A stretch of DNA of 64,000 nucleotides from Neomelitea salexigens DSM 19753 (GTDB lineage: Bacteria > Pseudomonadota > Gammaproteobacteria > Pseudomonadales > Spongiibacteraceae), in NCBI RefSeq assembly GCF_000422345.1, contig NZ_AULP01000004.1, positions 124,001 to 188,000 on the forward strand. Reading direction: 5' to 3'. A program made the translations under genes and the position numbers. Shown piece by piece: positions 9,521 through 19,130 of this stretch (within the stretch, counting starts at the first letter, position 1; every line of letters starts with the position of its first letter). The notes beneath the pieces were generated by a model. The model worked only from the letters and a program-made list of their open reading frames with translations. It was not told the DNA's origin and did not search any database.

Positions 9521-12355
9521 CTAGAGTTTCAAAGCCTGACTGATGAATTTCTCTTGCTGCTCAATGTGCAGGGCCATGTAGCCCGCAGCAGGCGACGCTG
9601 ACGGTTCGCGACCGACGTAGCCCAACAGCAAATTCTTCTCGGGTTTAAAGCTGCGAATTACCCTCGCCATACGGTGGCGACTGTTGTACCACGCCCCTTG
9701 GTTGCGCGGCTCTTCCTGACACCAAACCACTTTCTTCAGGTTTGGATACTGCGCAATAACTTCACGCAGGTCGTCGTAGGGGAAGGGATACAGCTGCTCT
9801 AAACGAACAATAGCGATAGAGTCTTTGCCATGCTCACGGCGAGCGTCGCGCAGGTCGTAATAGACCTTGCCGCTACACAACACCATGCGCGTCACTTTTG
9901 ACTTATCGATATCGTCGGTTTCATCAATCACATTCTGGAACTGGCCATCCGTCAACTCTTCCAGAGTTGAGACCGCTTCCTTGTGGCGCAGCAGGCTCTT
10001 CGGTGACATAACCACCAGTGGGCGGCGCAGCGGACGGATAACCTGGCGGCGTAACATATGGAACACCTGCGCTGGCGTAGAGGGCACACACACTTGAATG
10101 TTGTGCTCGGCACACAATTGCAGGAAGCGTTCTAAGCGAGCAGATGAATGCTCAGGCCCCTGGCCTTCATAGCCATGGGGTAACAACATGGTGAGGCCGC
10201 ATAAACGACCCCATTTCAACTCACCACTGCTGATGAACTGGTCGATTACCACCTGCGCGCCGTTGGCGAAATCACCAAACTGCGCTTCCCAGATCACCAA
10301 GGCGTTGGGCTGAGTGGTCGCGTAACCGTACTCGAATGCCAGTACCGCCTCTTCGGACAGCAGCGAGTCGTAAATATCAAACGCCGGCTGATCGTCGGCC
10401 ACGTGTTGCAGTGGCACATAACGGCTGGCGTCTGTTTGGTTGTGCAATACCGCGTGGCGGTGCGAGAAAGTACCTCGCCCAACATCTTGCCCAGTCAGCC
10501 GAACCTGGTGGCCGGTTTTGAGCAAGGAGCCGTAGGCCAACGTTTCGGCAAAGCCCCAGTTGATTGGCATGGCGCCAACGGCCATTTTGCGGCGATCTTC
10601 ATAGATCTTCGCCACTTGGCGCTGCACACTAAAGGCCTCGGGCACGGCGTTAACCGCTTCCGCCACTTCTTTGAGCTCTTTGGCGTCAATGCGGGTGTCA
10701 CCCGAGACGTCCCACGCATGTCCAAGATAAGGCGTCCAATCGACAAACAGCTCGGTATTCGGCTCCTTCACCAAGCTCTTGGCAACGTGCTGACCGTCGT
10801 CCAGAGCCTGCCGGTATTCAGAGGCCATTTTGTCGGCGAGCGCTTTGTCGATAGTGCCTTCGTCAAGCAGCTTGTTGACGTAGAGCTCCCGCGTGCTCTT
10901 TTGCTTGCTGATTTGCTTGTACATCAGCGGCTGGGTGCCTGACGGCTCGTCCGCTTCGTTGTGACCGCGACGGCGGTAGCAGATCAAATCGACCACCACG
11001 TCTTTCTTGAATTCCTGGCGGAAGTCCGCGGCCAACTGCGACACGAACAACACCGCTTCGGGGTCGTCACCGTTAACGTGGAAAATCGGCGCCTGTACCA
11101 TTTTCGCAACGTCAGTACAGTATTCCGTGGAGCGCGCGTCTTCCTGCAAGCTGGTGGTGAAACCCACTTGGTTGTTGATGACGACGTGGATCGTGCCACC
11201 GGTTTTGTAAGCGCGGGTCTGGGACATCTGGAATGTCTCCATGACCACACCCTGACCAGCGAAGGCCGCATCGCCGTGGAGCACAATCGGCACGACCTTT
11301 TCACCGACGGGATCAAAACGACGATCCTGACGCGCGCGCACAGAGCCCTCGACCACTGGCGATACAATTTCCAAGTGAGACGGGTTGAAGGCCAGTGCCA
11401 AATGCACTTCCCCGCCCGAGGTCATCACGTTGGAAGAAAAACCCTGGTGGTATTTAACGTCGGCCGAGCCCTGGTATTGAACCTTGCCCTCAAACTCGTC
11501 GAAAAGTTCCGCGGGGTTCTTGCCCAGAATATTAACCAGCACATTGAGTCGGCCGCGGTGGGCCATACCAATGACAATTTCTTTGGCGCCGTATTCACCG
11601 CCGCGTTGGATCATGGCGTCGATCATTGGAATCAGGCTTTCGCCGCCTTCCAGACCAAAGCGCTTGGTACCCGGGTATTTTGAACCCAGCGATTTCTCCA
11701 GCCCTTCTGCAGCGGTCAAGCGCTCCAGTAGGTGACTGCGCGCCTCAAAACCGTATTCCGGCTTTGAACGTACACTCTCCATACGCTGCTGAATCCATGC
11801 ACGTTCGCGGGTATCCACAATGTGCATGAACTCGGCGCCGACTGACCGACAATAGGTTTCACGCAGCGAGTCGTAGATTTCGCGAAGGGTCGCTTGGTCT
11901 TTACCAATGTACAGACTACCCGTCTGGAACACGGTATCGAAGTCAGCTTCGCTTAACTGGTGATATTGCAGCTCTAAATCGGGTACGCCCGGGCGTTGCC
12001 ACAAGTTCAGCGGATCGAGCTGCGCTTCCTGGTGGCCCCTTTGACGATAAGCGCTGACAAGCTGGATCACGCGTACCTGCTTGCGCTCATGCTCACTGAC
12101 CTCGCTACTGGCCGAGGCAGCGGCGCGAACCGGCTGTTTGGCTAACTGAGCGAAGTGATCTCGGATCGGAGAATGAGGGATATCGCGGATAGCGGATTCG
12201 CTGACGCGGGGGAGCTGTTGAAAATAGTTTCGCCATTCCTCGGGAACAGCATTGGGATCAGTGAGGTAGGTTTCGTACAGGTCTTCGACGTAACCCGCAT
12301 TTCCACCAGATATGTGGGAGCTCTTCCAAAGAAGCTCCATTGACGCTTTCTGCAT
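9521..12355 (-). CDS. sucA: 2-oxoglutarate dehydrogenase E1 component
   Basis: Thiamine-diphosphate decarboxylase of the OGDH complex, 944 residues (E. coli 933). Recognisable segments are the N-terminal E2-binding stretch, GMAHRGRLNVLVNILGKNP, HGDAAFAGQG with the active-site His, VINNQVGFTT, and LPHGYEGQGPEHSSARLERF in the transketolase-like C-terminal part. I place the start at the ATG at 12353-12355, which has AGGTGG six bases upstream; an in-frame start at 12400 lacks this support. It begins the suc part of the cluster, about 290 bp from the end of sdhB. Confidence 0.97.
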   Translation of the reverse strand: MQKASMELLWKSSHISGGNAGYVEDLYETYLTDPNAVPEEWRNYFQQLPRVSESAIRDIPHSPIRDHFAQLAKQPVRAAASASSEVSEHERKQVRVIQLVSAYRQRGHQEAQLDPLNLWQRPGVPDLELQYHQLSEADFDTVFQTGSLYIGKDQATLREIYDSLRETYCRSVGAEFMHIVDTRERAWIQQRMESVRSKPEYGFEARSHLLERLTAAEGLEKSLGSKYPGTKRFGLEGGESLIPMIDAMIQRGGEYGAKEIVIGMAHRGRLNVLVNILGKNPAELFDEFEGKVQYQGSADVKYHQGFSSNVMTSGGEVHLALAFNPSHLEIVSPVVEGSVRARQDRRFDPVGEKVVPIVLHGDAAFAGQGVVMETFQMSQTRAYKTGGTIHVVINNQVGFTTSLQEDARSTEYCTDVAKMVQAPIFHVNGDDPEAVLFVSQLAADFRQEFKKDVVVDLICYRRRGHNEADEPSGTQPLMYKQISKQKSTRELYVNKLLDEGTIDKALADKMASEYRQALDDGQHVAKSLVKEPNTELFVDWTPYLGHAWDVSGDTRIDAKELKEVAEAVNAVPEAFSVQRQVAKIYEDRRKMAVGAMPINWGFAETLAYGSLLKTGHQVRLTGQDVGRGTFSHRHAVLHNQTDASRYVPLQHVADDQPAFDIYDSLLSEEAVLAFEYGYATTQPNALVIWEAQFGDFANGAQVVIDQFISSGELKWGRLCGLTMLLPHGYEGQGPEHSSARLERFLQLCAEHNIQVCVPSTPAQVFHMLRRQVIRPLRRPLVVMSPKSLLRHKEAVSTLEELTDGQFQNVIDETDDIDKSKVTRMVLCSGKVYYDLRDARREHGKDSIAIVRLEQLYPFPYDDLREVIAQYPNLKKVVWCQEEPRNQGAWYNSRHRMARVIRSFKPEKNLLLGYVGREPSASPAAGYMALHIEQQEKFISQALKL

Positions 12356-12547
12356 TCCTGTCCACCTAATAACGAGAGGCGTGGCTGCCGGATGCTCCAT
12401 CGCCCGATAAGGCGTTTTGCATCGTCTTACGCCCGCAGCGCTCAGTGTACGCCGCGAGGCCGGCTTAAACCACAGGCCTTAGCCAATGCCTCTCAATACG
12501 TTTTTTATCTCGCTAGTGCCGGTAAGCACCGAGTTGTATTTTGTTCC

Positions 12548-12566
12548 GGTGTCACGTTGTGACACC
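12548..12566. promoter_or_regulatory. Perfect palindrome upstream of sucA
   Basis: GGTGTCAC-GTT-GTGACACC (8-bp arms, 3-bp spacer) lies about 190 bp upstream of sucA in the sdhB-sucA spacer. The flanks TTGT at 12541-12544 and ACAA at 12574-12577 extend the symmetry loosely. It looks like an operator for a dimeric regulator. No convincing sigma-70 promoter with correct spacing is visible beside it. Confidence 0.55.
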
Positions 12567-12619
12567 AAAGGACACAATACGCGCAGATTTTAGCCCTATC
12601 TTCGCAGGGTCTAATAACT

Positions 12620-12637
12620 GGGGCTCTCTCGAGCCCC
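12620..12637 (-). terminator. Hairpin after sdhB (weak or partial terminator)
   Basis: A 7-bp stem GGGGCTC/GAGCCCC (12620-12626 with 12631-12637) lies 8 bp past the sdhB stop. On the minus strand it is followed by AGTTATTAG, not a proper U-run, so read-through into sucA is plausible. Confidence 0.55.
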
Positions 12638-12644
12638 TCAGCGA

Positions 12645-13361
12645 TTAGCTCGCCCGATTCAGCAACATGTTGCGAATATGGCCGATAGCCCGGGTTGGGT
12701 TCAAGCCTTTAGGGCAAACATTGACACAGTTTTGAATGCCGTGGCAACGGAAGACACTAAAAGGATCGTCCAGTTCGCTCAAACGCTGCTCAGTTGCCGT
12801 GTCGCGGCTATCCGCAAGGAAGCGGTAGGCCTGCAACAGGCCGCTGGGGCCGATAAAGCGGTCCGGGTTCCACCAGAAAGATGGGCAAGCCGTTGAACAA
12901 CATGCACAGAGAATACACTCGTACAGGCCGTCGAGCTTGGCGCGCTCTTCAGGTGATTGCAGACGCTCGATCGCGGGCGCTGGCGTGTTGTTAATCAGGT
13001 AAGGCTTGATCTTCTCATATTGCTTGTAGAACAAGCTCATATCAATGATCAAGTCACGGATAACGGGCAAGCCGGGCAGCGGGCGCAGCACCAAGGTGTT
13101 ACCACCCTTGCCGTTTTTCAGGGCTTCCGAAATTGGCGTAATACACGCCAAACCGTTTTTACCGTTGATGTTCATACCGTCGGAACCGCAGACACCTTCG
13201 CGGCAAGAGCGACGGTAAGTCAGCGAAGGATCCTTCGCTTTCAGCAGTTCCAATACGTCGAGTACCATCAGGTCTTTGCCGCCGGTGTCGAGTTCGACAT
13301 CCTGCATGTACGGCTCCTGATCGACTTCAGGATTGTAGCGATAGAGACTGACTTTCAACAT
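12645..13361 (-). CDS. sdhB: Succinate dehydrogenase iron-sulfur subunit
   Basis: 238 residues, the same as E. coli SdhB. It carries the [2Fe-2S] motif RRSCREGVCGSDGMNINGKNGLAC, seen in pieces around residues 50-75, and the [4Fe-4S]/[3Fe-4S] ligands CILCACCSTACPSFWWNP and CVNVCPKGLNP. It passes electrons from SdhA flavin to ubiquinone in the inner membrane (complex II). It is the last gene of sdhCDAB, 17 bp after sdhA. Confidence 0.98.
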   Translation of the reverse strand: MLKVSLYRYNPEVDQEPYMQDVELDTGGKDLMVLDVLELLKAKDPSLTYRRSCREGVCGSDGMNINGKNGLACITPISEALKNGKGGNTLVLRPLPGLPVIRDLIIDMSLFYKQYEKIKPYLINNTPAPAIERLQSPEERAKLDGLYECILCACCSTACPSFWWNPDRFIGPSGLLQAYRFLADSRDTATEQRLSELDDPFSVFRCHGIQNCVNVCPKGLNPTRAIGHIRNMLLNRAS

Positions 13362-13378
13362 TTTCTCTTCTCCCCTGA

Positions 13379-15151
13379 TCAGTAGGTGCGTACTTTAGGC
13401 GCGAAAGCTTCGCGGGTTTTCGGCGCGAAGTTAACCGCACGCTTACCAACACGCTTCTCGCCAGGGAAGTACATGGAATGACACAGCCAATTCTCATCGT
13501 CGCGGTCTTGGAAATCTTCGCGAGCATGAGCACCGCGGCTTTCCTTGCGCTCCTCAGCGGCGATAGCCGTTGCTTCGGCCACCTCAAAGAGGTTTTGCAG
13601 TTCAAGCGCTTCGATACGCGCTGTGTTATACGCGTTGCTCTTGTCTTCCAGATGCGCATTTTCAATGCGACCGCGAAGATCTGCCAATTTCTTCACGCCC
13701 TCTTGCATGAAGTCACCGCGGCGGAATACGCCAAAGTGGTTTTGCATGACGTTTTGCAGCTCGGTGCGCAGGTCGGCAACTTTCTCGCCGCCTTTGCTGT
13801 TGTTAACGCGGTTCAGACGCTCATTCGCCTGCTCGAGATCGCTCTCTGAGGCATCGCGCATATCGATGCCTTCGCGCAGCGCTTTCTCAATGAACAGACC
13901 AGAAGCGCGACCAAATACCACCAGGTCAAGCAGCGAGTTACCGCCCAAACGGTTAGCGCCGTGTACCGATACACAGGCGACTTCACCACAGGCGTACAAG
14001 CCGGGAATCACTTGGTCGTTGCCGCTGGCGTCAACCGTGAGTGCCTGGCCGTGAATATTAGTTGGAATACCGCCCATCATGTAGTGACAGGTTGGTACCA
14101 CGGGCACGGGCTCTTTGACTGGGTCAGCGTGGGCGAAGGTGCGGCTCAGCTCACAGATACCTGGCAGGCGGCTTTCCAGCACTTCCTCACCAAGGTGGTC
14201 GAGCTTGAGGAACACGTGGTCGCCATTGGGGCCACAGCCACGGCCTTCGAGAATTTCCAGTGTCATTGAACGAGCAACAACGTCGCGACCTGCCAAGTCT
14301 TTGGCATTCGGCGCATAACGCTCCATAAAGCGCTCGCCATCTTTATTGATCAGATAGCCACCTTCACCACGGCAGCCTTCTGTCACCAGAACCCCTGCGC
14401 CAGCAATGCCGGTGGGGTGGAACTGCCACATTTCAATATCTTGTACAGGGAAGCCAGCACGCAGAGCCATGCCCACGCCGTCGCCCGTATTGATGTGAGC
14501 GTTGGTAGTAGATGCGTAGATACGCCCTGCACCACCGGTCGCGAATACGGTTGCTTTCGCCTTCACGTAGACAACTTCACCGGTTTCGATGCAGATCGCC
14601 ATTACACCGACAACCGCGCCGTCCTGGTTCTTTACTATGTCAGTGGCGAACCACTCATTAAAGAACACGGTGTTGTTCTTCAGGTTGCCCTGATAAAGAG
14701 TGTGCAGCAGGGCGTGACCGGTACGGTCAGCGGCCGCGCACGTCCGCGCCGCCTGGCCGCCTTCACCGAAGTTTTTCGATTGGCCGCCGAAGGGACGCTG
14801 ATAAATACGACCTTCTTCTGTACGCGAGAACGGCAAACCCATGTGATCCAGCTCGAAAACCGCTTCTGGGCCAACGCTGGTCATGTATTCGATAGCGTCT
14901 TGGTCACCGATGTAGTCGGACCCTTTAACGGTATCGTACATGTGCCACTGCCACTGATCCTGAGGGTCGGCACTGGCGATCGCGCAAGTGATACCACCCT
15001 GGGCTGATACTGTGTGAGAGCGCGTAGGGAATACTTTAGAAATTACCGCAGTTTTATAGCCTGACTGGGCCAACTGCAGTGCAGCGCGCATACCTGCGCC
15101 ACCACCGCCGACGATAACGCCGTCAAAGGTAATAGTACGAACATTAGCCAT
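13379..15151 (-). CDS. sdhA: Succinate dehydrogenase flavoprotein subunit
   Basis: 590 residues (E. coli 588). The dinucleotide-binding [11 protein letters not shown] is at the N-terminus and the FAD-linked histidine is His46 in [10 protein letters not shown]. Substrate-binding segments [21 protein letters not shown] and the C-terminal HAREDF are present. It oxidises succinate to fumarate on the cytoplasmic face of complex II. Only 3 bp separate it from sdhD, consistent with a tight sdhCDAB operon. Confidence 0.98.
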   Translation of the reverse strand: MANVRTITFDGVIVGGGGAGMRAALQLAQSGYKTAVISKVFPTRSHTVSAQGGITCAIASADPQDQWQWHMYDTVKGSDYIGDQDAIEYMTSVGPEAVFELDHMGLPFSRTEEGRIYQRPFGGQSKNFGEGGQAARTCAAADRTGHALLHTLYQGNLKNNTVFFNEWFATDIVKNQDGAVVGVMAICIETGEVVYVKAKATVFATGGAGRIYASTTNAHINTGDGVGMALRAGFPVQDIEMWQFHPTGIAGAGVLVTEGCRGEGGYLINKDGERFMERYAPNAKDLAGRDVVARSMTLEILEGRGCGPNGDHVFLKLDHLGEEVLESRLPGICELSRTFAHADPVKEPVPVVPTCHYMMGGIPTNIHGQALTVDASGNDQVIPGLYACGEVACVSVHGANRLGGNSLLDLVVFGRASGLFIEKALREGIDMRDASESDLEQANERLNRVNNSKGGEKVADLRTELQNVMQNHFGVFRRGDFMQEGVKKLADLRGRIENAHLEDKSNAYNTARIEALELQNLFEVAEATAIAAEERKESRGAHAREDFQDRDDENWLCHSMYFPGEKRVGKRAVNFAPKTREAFAPKVRTY

Positions 15152-15154
15152 TAC

Positions 15155-15532
15155 TTAACTCCACAGAATCTGGATGCCCCAAACGAGGTAGGTGAACAGA
15201 ACAACTGCTGATGCAGCCTGAAACGCCAGGCGCAAGACAAGACCCTTGCCACCCATCATACGCTCGGTCAGGTAGTCAGTAGAGACCGCCCACAAACCTA
15301 TCCACGCGTGAGCAATTACCGACAGCACCGCTGCAGTGCTAAAAACACGCATGAATGTCGAGGCAAAAAATGCGCTCCACTGGGCGTAATCCATCGTACT
15401 GCCTTCGCAAACCAAATAGCCACCGACGACTAAGAAGTAAGCCAGCAGAACAACACCGGACACTCGCTGAACCAGCCAGTCTGAAAGACCGCTGCGACCA
15501 AAACTTGTTACTGATTTAACTACCATACCCAT
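15155..15532 (-). CDS. sdhD: Succinate dehydrogenase membrane anchor subunit D
   Basis: 125 residues with three hydrophobic helices. The N-terminal SFGRSGLSDWLVQRVSGVVLL and the helix with AHAWIGLWAVSTDYL match SdhD; the His of HAWIGLW is the expected haem b ligand. The start overlaps the end of sdhC by 13 bp. Two ATGs (15530-15532 and 15524-15526) are possible and I keep the upstream one. With SdhC it anchors complex II and forms the quinone site. Confidence 0.93.
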   Translation of the reverse strand: MGMVVKSVTSFGRSGLSDWLVQRVSGVVLLAYFLVVGGYLVCEGSTMDYAQWSAFFASTFMRVFSTAAVLSVIAHAWIGLWAVSTDYLTERMMGGKGLVLRLAFQAASAVVLFTYLVWGIQILWS

Positions 15533-15906
15533 AACCCCGTCAGTACAACCAGAACCGCCGTAGTCAGCAGCACCAGCTTGGACCCTCTCTCGCCACCTTC
15601 CATGGATTCACCGATACCGGCATCCATGACCAAATGCTTCACTCCCGCAGCAGCGTGGTAACTAATGCCCACCAAAACTGCCCAGACGATCAGCTTGCCC
15701 CAGAACGATGACAAACACTCTTTGGCTTGAGCGAAACCTTCCGGACCACTGAGGCTAGTGCCCAGCAACCAGAATAAGACGGCCATACCGGCCACTAGAA
15801 AAACACCACTGACGCGGTGCAGGATTGAGGTATATGCGGTAATCGGCAGTGCGATTGTCCCGATATCCAGGTTCACAGGTCGTTTATCGTTCACGGTATT
15901 CCACAC
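15520..15906 (-). CDS. sdhC: Succinate dehydrogenase cytochrome b556 subunit C
   Basis: 128 residues, three transmembrane helices. RPVNLDI near the N-terminus and SILHRVSGVFLVAG (quinone site Ser/Arg region) are diagnostic, and HAAAGVKHLVMDAG holds the haem ligand histidine. The start codon appears to be GTG at 15904-15906 (product begins MWNTVNDKRPVNL); a second GTG four codons later is an alternative. It is the first gene of sdhCDAB, about 120 bp downstream of a strong sigma-70 promoter. Confidence 0.93.
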   Translation of the reverse strand: MWNTVNDKRPVNLDIGTIALPITAYTSILHRVSGVFLVAGMAVLFWLLGTSLSGPEGFAQAKECLSSFWGKLIVWAVLVGISYHAAAGVKHLVMDAGIGESMEGGERGSKLVLLTTAVLVVLTGLWVW

Positions 15907-16031
15907 TTTATTTCAGGCCCTTTTACTACGGGCGGTTCAACGGAAGTGGATCTATCAAGTTTGCCGGGCTCTCCTTCCCGGGCTTCTTCCTAAGAGGTGC
16001 AAGCACTGGGGCTCGAGAAGAAACGCCGCGC

Positions 16032-16060
16032 ATTATAGGGCTATACATACTCAATTACAA
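16032..16060 (-). promoter_or_regulatory. Sigma-70 promoter of sdhCDAB
   Basis: On the minus strand TTGTAA (16055-16060) is followed after 17 bases by a perfect TATAAT (16032-16037). Initiation near 16025 would give a leader of about 120 bases before sdhC. Confidence 0.82.
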
Positions 16061-16124
16061 ACACGCCTTTAGTCGAAATTGCCCTCCAAAAAAGCGCTAT
16101 ATCAAGGGTTTGCGGGACTATTTC

Positions 16125-16144
16125 GCGCCATTATGGCGCCATAA
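16125..16144. promoter_or_regulatory. Alternating palindromes between sdhC and gltA
   Basis: GCGCCAT-T-ATGGCGC (16125-16139) overlaps TTATGGC/GCCATAA (16131-16144), giving three GCGCCAT half-sites in alternating orientation. They lie 65 bp beyond the sdh -35 and about 110 bp from the gltA -35, a position that suits an operator serving both genes. Confidence 0.5.
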
Positions 16145-16251
16145 AATTTGCAGCGCACCAAAACCGCGCACGCATCGACGGGGGCAGCATAAAGTGCAGA
16201 AAACATCAAACATTCCCACGACCGCAATCACAAGGTAAAATGTGGTCAGCG

Positions 16252-16279
16252 TTGACAAAACGTTTTAGCTCTCTATATT
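16252..16279 (+). promoter_or_regulatory. Sigma-70 promoter of gltA
   Basis: A perfect -35 TTGACA (16252-16257) and TATATT (16274-16279) are separated by 16 bp. The transcript would start near 16286 and carry a leader of about 115 bases that begins with a short hairpin. Confidence 0.8.
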
Positions 16280-16401
16280 TGTGACTCCCTAATTTTGCAG
16301 GGAGCCTTTCTGCCTGTTGCGCTCAGCATCACCACGCCGATTGTCAGACAGCAGAAACCACCGCCACAAGCTATGAAAAGAAAGTAACAGGAGCCCGTCA
16401 A

Positions 16402-17685
16402 ATGAGCGAAAAGAAAGCCACTCTGAGTATCGATGGCAAAACGCTGGAGTTGAATGTCCATTCCGGCACCATTGGCCCGGACGTGATTGAAGTTAGCCCC
16501 CTGACGGGTAACGGATACTTCACCTACGACCCCGGTTTTGTTTCCACCGCAGCCTGCGAATCAAAAATCACCTATATCGATGGTAATGCAGGTGTTCTGC
16601 TGCACGGCGGTTACCCCATCGAACAACTGGCAGAACAGTCAGATTACCTGGAAACCTGTTACCTCCTGCTCTACGGCAAGCTCCCCAACCAAACTGAAAA
16701 AGAAACCTTCGTCAACAAAGTGCGCATGCACACCATGGTCAACGACCAGATGAGCACGTTCTTCAAAGGCTTCCGCCGCGACGCTCACCCCATGGCCATT
16801 ATGTGCGGCGTTGTTGGCGCCCTGTCGGCGTTCTACCACGACTCTCTGGACATTGCTGACGAACACCATCGCGAAATTTCTGCAATTCGACTGATTGCAA
16901 AAATGCCAACACTGGCTGCCATGACCTACAAGTACACTATTGGCCAGCCCTTCATGTACCCGCAGAACCACCTGAGCTACTCAGAAAACTTCCTGCACAT
17001 GATGTTCGGCAATCCCTGCGAGCCCAGCAATGTTAATCCTGTACTGGCTAAGGCCATGGACAAGATTTTCCTGCTGCACGCTGACCACGAGCAGAATGCC
17101 TCTACCTCTACTGTGCGTTTGGCTGGCTCGACTGGCGCCAACCCCTTCGCCTGTATTTCTGCTGGCATCGCTGCCCTGTGGGGTCCGTCTCACGGTGGCG
17201 CGAACGAAGCCGTTCTGGATATGCTGGAAGAAATTGGCGATGCCTCACGCATCGACGAGTTTGTTGCCCGCGCGAAAGACAAGAATGACCCATTCCGCCT
17301 GATGGGCTTTGGTCACCGTGTTTACAAAAACTTTGACCCACGCGCCAAGGTAATGAAGCAAGCAGCCGATGAAGTACTGGCCGAGCTTGGTTTGGAAAAT
17401 GATCCTCTACTGAAGATTGCCAAGCGCCTTGAGCAAATCGCCCTTGAAGATGAATACTTCGTTGAGAAGAAGCTCTACCCCAACGTAGACTTCTATTCAG
17501 GCATCATCCTCAAAGCGATCGGTATCCCAACCAGCATGTTCACCGTTATCTTTGCACTGGGTCGTACCCCAGGCTGGATCGCGCACTGGAACGAGATGAT
17601 CAGCGGCGCCTACCGTATCGGTCGCCCACGTCAGTTGTATACTGGCCCGGAAAAACGCGACTTCGTCCCACTGGACAAGCGCTAA
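16402..17685 (+). CDS. gltA: Citrate synthase (hexameric type II)
   Basis: 427 residues, the same as E. coli GltA. It condenses oxaloacetate and acetyl-CoA, the entry step of the TCA cycle. Key active-site segments are [34 protein letters not shown] and [14 protein letters not shown], carrying the two catalytic His residues and the Asp. The start has AGGAG nine bases upstream. It is divergent from sdhCDAB, a common arrangement in gammaproteobacteria, and is followed by a terminator. Confidence 0.98.
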   Translation: MSEKKATLSIDGKTLELNVHSGTIGPDVIEVSPLTGNGYFTYDPGFVSTAACESKITYIDGNAGVLLHGGYPIEQLAEQSDYLETCYLLLYGKLPNQTEKETFVNKVRMHTMVNDQMSTFFKGFRRDAHPMAIMCGVVGALSAFYHDSLDIADEHHREISAIRLIAKMPTLAAMTYKYTIGQPFMYPQNHLSYSENFLHMMFGNPCEPSNVNPVLAKAMDKIFLLHADHEQNASTSTVRLAGSTGANPFACISAGIAALWGPSHGGANEAVLDMLEEIGDASRIDEFVARAKDKNDPFRLMGFGHRVYKNFDPRAKVMKQAADEVLAELGLENDPLLKIAKRLEQIALEDEYFVEKKLYPNVDFYSGIILKAIGIPTSMFTVIFALGRTPGWIAHWNEMISGAYRIGRPRQLYTGPEKRDFVPLDKR

Positions 17686-17690
17686 AAACA

Positions 17691-17718
17691 AAAAACCCTG
17701 CCTCGGCAGGGTTTTTTT
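17691..17718. terminator. Terminator after gltA (bidirectional)
   Basis: CCCTGCC/GGCAGGG (17696-17702 with 17705-17711; the innermost pair probably open) is flanked by an A-run on the left and seven T residues on the right. It ends gltA and on the other strand could end the gene at 17748-18182. Confidence 0.9.
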
Positions 17719-17747
17719 GCTTAACGTTTCTGACTTTGCCAGCGTGC

Positions 17748-18182
17748 CTACGGCGTTTTGTACTCAAAGCCCATTTCCACACCATCGACTTTTTCATCAT
17801 AGGCGTTGAAACTTTTATCCAGCGTTGCATCTTCTTTAAGGTAGATTTTACTTTTCAGTTTTAATTTTGATTCCGGCTTATCGCCCTCTTCAAACCAACG
17901 CTCAACGCCATAGCGGCTCGTTTGAGGCTCAAATGGTGTCGCGTCCTCTGTGTAGTCAGCCGGTAAACGCAAATCCAGTGGCGGCGCTGTTGACACACCG
18001 TCTGCTGTTTTTGTTACCTCTTCCTGAAATGACGGATCAGCAGTCATCCCCGGCGAGGATTTGCCCTCAGTCATGGGCAGCGGTTCAATGGGCGCAACGC
18101 AGCACGCTTGTTGTTGGTAATAAAACCACATTAGACCTGCCACCAGTAGCAGCAACAGCACGATGCCAACTGTACTTTTCAT
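17748..18182 (-). CDS. Hypothetical single-pass membrane protein
   Basis: 144 residues that I do not recognise. An N-terminal hydrophobic helix (about residues 4-20) is followed by YYQQQACCVAPIEPLP with a Cys-Cys pair, then a low-complexity acidic/Pro region and a C-terminal part rich in charged residues (KPESKLKLKSKIYLKEDATLDKSFNAYDEKVDGV, read in pieces). The Cys pair does not fit a lipobox well. It is probably anchored in the inner membrane with a periplasmic tail. It lies between gltA and an SDR gene, with no operon partner. Confidence 0.65.
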   Translation of the reverse strand: MKSTVGIVLLLLLVAGLMWFYYQQQACCVAPIEPLPMTEGKSSPGMTADPSFQEEVTKTADGVSTAPPLDLRLPADYTEDATPFEPQTSRYGVERWFEEGDKPESKLKLKSKIYLKEDATLDKSFNAYDEKVDGVEMGFEYKTP

Positions 18183-18311
18183 CTACCCTCCCTTAACGGC
18201 GGCGCGCCAATATTGAATACCACCCGCGCCCTACTCCTATTGGACAATTGACCGCGCAGTTTGTCACCGATTAAATGCGCAGAGAATTTAATAACATAAC
18301 AGGGGAAATCG

Positions 18312-19085
18312 ATGGCAAGGCTCGCGGGAAAAGTCGCAATTATCACCGGTGCTGCGCGCGGAATGGGCGCCCTCACCGCCAAACGTTTTGTAGAAGAAGG
18401 CGCCAAAGTGGTAATCGCCGACCTACTGGATGAGCCCGGGCAGGCACTCGCCCAACAGCTAGGCGAGAATGCTCGCTACGTGCATGCCGATGTATCGTGC
18501 GAACAGGATTGGCAAACACTGATTGCCGAAGCCGAGGCGCTTGGACCGCTCAATATATTGATAAATAATGCGGCGATACTCCACGCGGCCGCCATTGCCG
18601 ATTCAGACGGCGATGACTACATGCGCGTCATCAAGGTGAATCAGCTTGGCCCCTACCTCGGCATACGCGCTGCCATCGAGCCAATGAAGCGCAGCGGCGG
18701 CGGCTCGATTATCAATATCTCTTCTATTGACGGCCTGCAAGCAAAAAACGGCTTGAGCGCCTATGTATCGTCGAAGTGGGCAGTTCGCGGCCTAAGCAAG
18801 TCGGCCGCCATTGAATTAGGCCCCTACAATATTCGCGTGAACACCGTTCACCCAGGGGGCATTTACACCGACATGCATGGCGCTGGAGAAGGTGCCCAGC
18901 CCAGCGACGAGGACAATGCCTTCTACGTCAATCACCCTCTACCGCGGGTAGGCCTTCCCGCTGAAGTGGCCAATATGTCGCTGTTTCTGGCCTCCGACGA
19001 AAGCAGCTACTCAACGGGCTCAGAGTTTATTGTCGACGGCGGGTGGAATGCGGGGCTAAGACTGGATTTACTGCCGACCTCCTAA
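18312..19085 (+). CDS. Short-chain dehydrogenase/reductase (hydroxysteroid-dehydrogenase-like)
   Basis: 257-residue classical SDR. The cofactor motif is TGAARGMG (residues 12-19), the structural NNA(A) follows at about 85-88, and the catalytic tetrad is Asn110, Ser138, Tyr151 and Lys155 (YVSSK). GPYNIRVNTVHPGGIYTDM and the C-terminal GSEFIVDGGWNAG complete the family signature. Asp37 after the second strand favours NAD(H) over NADP(H). It resembles 3-alpha/20-beta-hydroxysteroid dehydrogenases, but the substrate cannot be assigned. GGGG lies about 7 bases before the ATG. Confidence 0.9.
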   Translation: MARLAGKVAIITGAARGMGALTAKRFVEEGAKVVIADLLDEPGQALAQQLGENARYVHADVSCEQDWQTLIAEAEALGPLNILINNAAILHAAAIADSDGDDYMRVIKVNQLGPYLGIRAAIEPMKRSGGGSIINISSIDGLQAKNGLSAYVSSKWAVRGLSKSAAIELGPYNIRVNTVHPGGIYTDMHGAGEGAQPSDEDNAFYVNHPLPRVGLPAEVANMSLFLASDESSYSTGSEFIVDGGWNAGLRLDLLPTS

Positions 19086-19130
19086 TCGTTTAGGCTGGCA
19101 GCTGACTCACCATGAATAACGGAGGGTAAT

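Larger units (their letters stand above)
15907..16401. other. Divergent sdhC-gltA control region
   Basis: About 495 bp without a protein gene. It contains the sdh promoter (16032-16060), an alternating palindrome block (16125-16144), the gltA promoter (16252-16279) and leaders of roughly 115-120 bases on both sides. The sdh leader contains a GC-rich hairpin near 15973-15993. The gltA leader starts with a CTCCCT/AGGGAG hairpin (16285-16304). No small open reading frame stands out. Confidence 0.8.
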
